A stretch of DNA of 40,418 nucleotides from an uncultured Oscillospiraceae bacterium (GTDB lineage: Bacteria; Bacillota; Clostridia; Oscillospirales; Ruminococcaceae), in assembly GCA_902489475.1 (NCBI GenBank), contig CABUAH010000010.1:1-40418 (forward strand), in the 5' to 3' direction. The translations under genes were made by a program, and so were the position numbers. The stretch's first letter is position 1, and the number at the start of each line of letters is the position of its first letter. Below, one piece after another: positions 37,321 to 40,418 of this stretch. The notes under the pieces are model-generated. The model saw only the letters and a program-made list of their open reading frames with translations. It had not been told where the DNA came from and did not search any database.

Positions 37321-39621
37321 ATGATGATGTGTACAAGATGCAAAAAGCGTCCTGCTGTTGTGTTTATAACTTCAATGAACGGACAAGAGAAGAAAAATGA
37401 GGGTCTTTGTCTTGTCTGTGCAAAGGAGCTTGGCATATCGCAGGTTGATGATTACATGAAGTCAATGGGAATAACTGATGACGATCTTGAAATGCTTTCA
37501 GATCAGCTTATGGATATAACAGACGGTGATGATTTTGAGCCGGGCGGAAGTCCGACAATGCCGAATTTTCTTTCCAATATGTTGGGGCAGTTCGGAAATT
37601 CCCTGAAGAACGAAGAGGACAAATCGTCTGTTGCGGATGAAACTGAAAATACTGAAAACACGAAGAAAAAAGGACATTTTAACAAAGACAAAAAAAGCAA
37701 GCCGAAAAAGCTTAAGTTTTTATCTAACTATGCGACAAACCTTACCGAACGTGCAAGGGACGGAAAACTTGACAACATTATCGGCCGTGATAAGGAAATA
37801 GCAAGAGTAATACAAATCCTTTCCAGACGGCAAAAGAACAATCCTTGTCTTATCGGCGAGCCTGGTGTTGGTAAAACTGCAATCGCAGAGGGTATTGCAC
37901 AAAAAATAGTAAGTGATGATGTTCCGTATCATATTAAAGGGAAGGAGCTTTATCTGCTGGATCTTACCGCTATGGTTGCCGGAACACAGTTCAGAGGTCA
38001 GTTTGAAAGCCGTGTTAAAGGACTTGTTGAAGAGGTCAAGAGCCTTGGAAATGTTATTCTCTTTATAGATGAGGTTCACAATCTCGTGGGAGCCGGTGAC
38101 AGTGCAGAAGGCTCTATGAATGCGGCGAACATATTAAAACCTGCTCTTTCAAGAGGAGAGGTTCAAGTGATAGGTGCCACAACCTTTAAAGAGTACAGAA
38201 AGTACATTGAAAAGGATGCAGCTTTAGAAAGAAGATTCCAGCCTGTTACGGTTGCTGAACCCACTCTTTCTGATACAATAGAGGTTTTGGAGGGAATCAG
38301 AAAGTATTACGAAGATTACCACAAGGTCAAAATTGACGATGTGACGCTTAGGATGTGCGCTATACTCTCCGAGCGTTATATAAACGACCGTTTTCTTCCT
38401 GATAAGGCGATAGATCTCCTTGACGAAGCGTGTGCGAGAACGAGCATAAGAAGTCCTGAGCTTGCAGAACTTGCGGATATTTCAAAGGAGCTTGAGGATA
38501 AAAACAGCGAGCTTTCATCTCTTGAGTCGGAGGAATCGCCTGATTTTGAGAAAATTGCAGAGATCAAGGCTGACATTATTAGGATTGAAGAGCATCTCAA
38601 ACAGTTAAAAGAAAAGACTGATAACATTAAAGTCAGCGAAGAGGATCTTTCAAAGGTAATTGAGCTTTGGACTGGAATTCCTGCTAACAAGGTTGTTGAA
38701 ACAGAATTTTCTAAAATAAGAAATTTAAAAGAATCACTTTCAAAGAGGGTAATAGGACAAGAGGAAGCGATAGACGTTGTTTCAAAAGCGGTCAAAAGAA
38801 CGAGAGTAGGTCTTTCAAAACGCCGCCGTCCTGCATCGTTTATTTTCGTTGGACCGACAGGAGTCGGAAAGACGGAGCTTGTAAAGGTTTTGGGAGAGGA
38901 GCTGTTTGACACTACCGAGCCGCTTATCAGAGTTGATATGAGTGAGTATATGGAACGCCATAGCGTAGCGAAGCTTATAGGCTCGCCTCCGGGATATGTA
39001 GGATACGATGAAGCGGGGCAGCTTACAGAAAAGGTTCGGCGCCGTCCGTATTCAGTGGTTTTGTTTGATGAAATTGAAAAGGCTCATCCCGATGTAATGA
39101 ACGTTTTGCTGCAAATTTTAGACGAGGGCAAAATTACCGACGCACAGGGAAGAAACGTATCCTTTGAGAACACGGTTATTGTTATGACATCTAATGCAGG
39201 AAGTACTTTGCAGGACACAGGAGTTGGCTTTAATAAAACAGCTAAGGAAATATCAAAGGAAAAGGCAATGAAAGGCTTGCGGGATTTCCTTCGCCCTGAG
39301 TTCTTGGGAAGAGTTGACGAAATAGTTGTGTTTAATCCGCTTACAGAGGAGAATTACACAGATATTTGTGCGCTCATGCTTGATGAAATGAAAGAGCCGT
39401 TATTAGAAAAAGGCATTGAATTTGTTTACGACAGAAAGGCTTGCGAATATATAGCTCATAAATCTCACAATCAAAAGCTCGGTGCAAGAGATATTCGCCG
39501 AGTTATACGGAAAGAGGTTGAGGATAAAATAGCTTCCGTTTTAATAGATGAGCTGAAAATAGAAGCTAAAAAGTTAAGTCTTACCTCTGAAAACGGTGAG
39601 CTGAAAGTAATCGCTTCTTAA
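37321..39621 (+). CDS. clpE: Clp protease ATPase subunit ClpE
   Basis: This two-ring AAA+ unfoldase feeds substrates to ClpP. The 766 residues begin with a zinc finger (CTRCKKRPA and CLVCAKELG, about 4-34) instead of the ClpC N-domain, the hallmark of ClpE. An acidic/lysine-rich linker (about 35-140), NBD1 (Walker A GEPGVGKTA), a UVR-like coiled-coil middle region (about 395-440) and NBD2 (GPTGVGKTE) follow. A VGF tripeptide in DTGVGFN sits where ClpP-binding loops lie. No CtsR, McsA or McsB gene is adjacent and I see no CtsR-type heptad operator upstream. The linker makes it longer than B. subtilis ClpE (699). Of three consecutive ATG codons, the first is used. Confidence 0.92.
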   Translation: MMMCTRCKKRPAVVFITSMNGQEKKNEGLCLVCAKELGISQVDDYMKSMGITDDDLEMLSDQLMDITDGDDFEPGGSPTMPNFLSNMLGQFGNSLKNEEDKSSVADETENTENTKKKGHFNKDKKSKPKKLKFLSNYATNLTERARDGKLDNIIGRDKEIARVIQILSRRQKNNPCLIGEPGVGKTAIAEGIAQKIVSDDVPYHIKGKELYLLDLTAMVAGTQFRGQFESRVKGLVEEVKSLGNVILFIDEVHNLVGAGDSAEGSMNAANILKPALSRGEVQVIGATTFKEYRKYIEKDAALERRFQPVTVAEPTLSDTIEVLEGIRKYYEDYHKVKIDDVTLRMCAILSERYINDRFLPDKAIDLLDEACARTSIRSPELAELADISKELEDKNSELSSLESEESPDFEKIAEIKADIIRIEEHLKQLKEKTDNIKVSEEDLSKVIELWTGIPANKVVETEFSKIRNLKESLSKRVIGQEEAIDVVSKAVKRTRVGLSKRRRPASFIFVGPTGVGKTELVKVLGEELFDTTEPLIRVDMSEYMERHSVAKLIGSPPGYVGYDEAGQLTEKVRRRPYSVVLFDEIEKAHPDVMNVLLQILDEGKITDAQGRNVSFENTVIVMTSNAGSTLQDTGVGFNKTAKEISKEKAMKGLRDFLRPEFLGRVDEIVVFNPLTEENYTDICALMLDEMKEPLLEKGIEFVYDRKACEYIAHKSHNQKLGARDIRRVIRKEVEDKIASVLIDELKIEAKKLSLTSENGELKVIAS

Positions 39622-39656
39622 AGTATTTCGTTTTAAATAATATGAGGCAAAAAACG

Positions 39657-39685
39657 AGCCTGCGGTAAAATGCCGCAGGCTTTTG
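39657..39685 (+). terminator. Rho-independent terminator after clpE
   Basis: AGCCTGCGG (39657-39665) pairs perfectly with CCGCAGGCT (39673-39681), followed by TTTG. Confidence 0.85.
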
Positions 39686-39730
39686 TCATACCCTGATATA
39701 AATATGAATAAAATATCACGGGTGAATTAT

Positions 39731-40342
39731 TTGTTTAAATTGAAAGTGAAAAATACAGATATAGTAATTTGTTTTTCTTTTGTTGCAGTTCTCACTATGT
39801 GCATTTTGCTGTATTCCGAAAAGGTAATAGTAATTTCTGTAGTGTCAAGTATTTTACATGAGTGCGGGCATATTGCGGCAATTAGAATGAACGGCGTAGC
39901 AATAAAGGAAATACGGTTTTACGGCGGAGGAATGAAAATAACAAGAGATTTGTCCTGCCTTCCGTTTTCAAAAGAGCTTTTTGTGACATTTGCAGGAGTA
40001 CTGGTAAATTTTTGTATTTGCCTTTTATCGTACTGCTTTTTTAAAACAATTTTTTCTGTAAATCTTGCAATTATGATTTTCAATCTTTTGCCAATGGGTT
40101 GTCTTGACGGGGCAAGAGCACTTGAAATGATAGCGGATAAATACCCTTGCGTGAAACCTTTGTTAGTTACAGTTAAAACTATTTTTTGCGCATTGCTTTT
40201 ATGTTTGTGTTTTTATTCGTTTTTACGTTTGAAAATTAGTATAAGCGTACTTGTGACAGTTTCGTTTTTAACTGTCGGAGAGCTTTTGTATATGCAAAAT
40301 ACAAGAAAAAATAATCCGAGAGGTATTAATCTCTCGGATTGA
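39731..40342 (+). CDS. M50 site-2-type membrane metalloprotease, SpoIVFB-like
   Basis: The product has about 203 residues and several membrane helices. HECGH (in ILHECGHIAAIRM) is the HExxH zinc site inside a helix, and NLLPMGCLDGARALEM supplies the LDG metal ligand near the C-terminal side, as in SpoIVFB and YydH-type S2P proteases. SpoIVFB activates the late mother-cell sigma factor; whether this is it or a paralogue is not certain, since no spoIVFA lies next to it. The start is unclear: TTG 39731 has GGGTGA with fair spacing; ATG 39704 is in frame without a ribosome-binding site; TTG 39683 lies in the clpE terminator. Confidence 0.82.
   Translation: MFKLKVKNTDIVICFSFVAVLTMCILLYSEKVIVISVVSSILHECGHIAAIRMNGVAIKEIRFYGGGMKITRDLSCLPFSKELFVTFAGVLVNFCICLLSYCFFKTIFSVNLAIMIFNLLPMGCLDGARALEMIADKYPCVKPLLVTVKTIFCALLLCLCFYSFLRLKISISVLVTVSFLTVGELLYMQNTRKNNPRGINLSD
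40313..40340. repeat. Perfect hairpin spanning the end of the M50 gene
   Basis: AATCCGAGAG (40313-40322) pairs with CTCTCGGATT (40331-40340). There is no T-run after it, so it is a weak candidate terminator. It encodes the last residues of the protease. Confidence 0.6.
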
Positions 40343-40370
40343 GCGTGTCGGCAAAGTTAAAATAAAAGTA

Positions 40371-40418
40371 TTGGTCAAGCTTTTTTAAAAGCTTGGCAGT
40401 CCAAAGGCAGAGCCTTGA
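40371..40418. repeat. Hairpin repeat cut by the window end
   Basis: CAAGCTTTT (40376-40384) pairs with AAAAGCTTG (40387-40395), followed by AAGGC/GCCTT (40404-40416). It looks like the first part of another intergenic palindromic repeat; the rest lies outside the window. Confidence 0.4.

Noticed and set aside
38376..38912. A 178-codon serine-rich frame on the minus strand inside clpE
   Set aside because: It is the mirror of the charged coiled-coil region of ClpE; the serine runs come from complementary Glu/Lys-type codons.

Overview
The window is a housekeeping segment of an AT-rich, endospore-forming Firmicute. The genes following yicC keep the Bacillus subtilis order yloC-remA-gmk-rpoZ-(coaBC)-priA-def-fmt-rsmB-rlmN-prpC-prkC-rsgA-(rpe)-thiN-spoVM, but coaBC and rpe are absent and a membrane zinc protease is inserted. 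A SpoVM micro-ORF, an M50 protease of SpoIVFB type, RemA, PASTA-kinase signalling, ClpE and an ECF transporter all fit a Clostridia member. Oscillospirales is my best guess, but I could not run a tree.

Layout: (1) 1-2000 glmS. (2) 2000-2900 a gene-poor island with AT-rich degenerate repeats, two direct copies of a ~130 bp element and, between them, a 29-codon membrane toxin gene with a convergent antisense RNA (type I toxin-antitoxin). (3) 2900-17200 a HAD phosphatase, then the long collinear operon from yicC to spoVM, tightly packed with many start/stop overlaps. (4) 17200-18300 a GH26 glycosidase without a signal peptide. (5) 18300-22260 a promoter, two perfect 118 bp hairpin-rich repeats, then four genes: a miniature TPM-type membrane protein, a double zinc-ribbon membrane protein, a membrane protein with a degenerate zinc ribbon, and an SPFH/YdjI-like protein with C-terminal zinc ribbons. 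This resembles the B. subtilis ydjGHI (PspA partner) set, with no pspA in view. (6) On the minus strand 22260-24910: rlmH, walJ-like MBL hydrolase and murA. (7) 25380-26260 NusG-domain-II protein and Gx transporter. (8) 26370-35000 ruvC-ruvA, a structured intergenic stretch, glmM, a flavodoxin-fold oxidoreductase, an RlmI-like methyltransferase, then ecfA1-ecfA2-ruvB-ecfT-truA, where ruvB sits inside the ECF operon. (9) 35000-40418 a DUF5711 membrane beta-propeller-like protein, a second hairpin-rich intergenic block, cvpA, clpE and an M50 protease; the window ends in another hairpin repeat.

Functionally, GlmS, GlmM and MurA are steps of UDP-GlcNAc and peptidoglycan precursor synthesis. PrpC/PrkC are the phosphatase and kinase sensing muropeptides. 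Gmk, RpoZ, Def, Fmt, RsmB, RlmN, RsgA, RlmH and TruA serve nucleotide supply, transcription, translation start and ribosome/tRNA maturation. RuvABC and PriA serve recombination and replication restart. The accessory interest lies in the toxin-antitoxin island, the hairpin repeat blocks and the zinc-ribbon/SPFH cluster. All calls are from reading the sequence; no search or folding was run.
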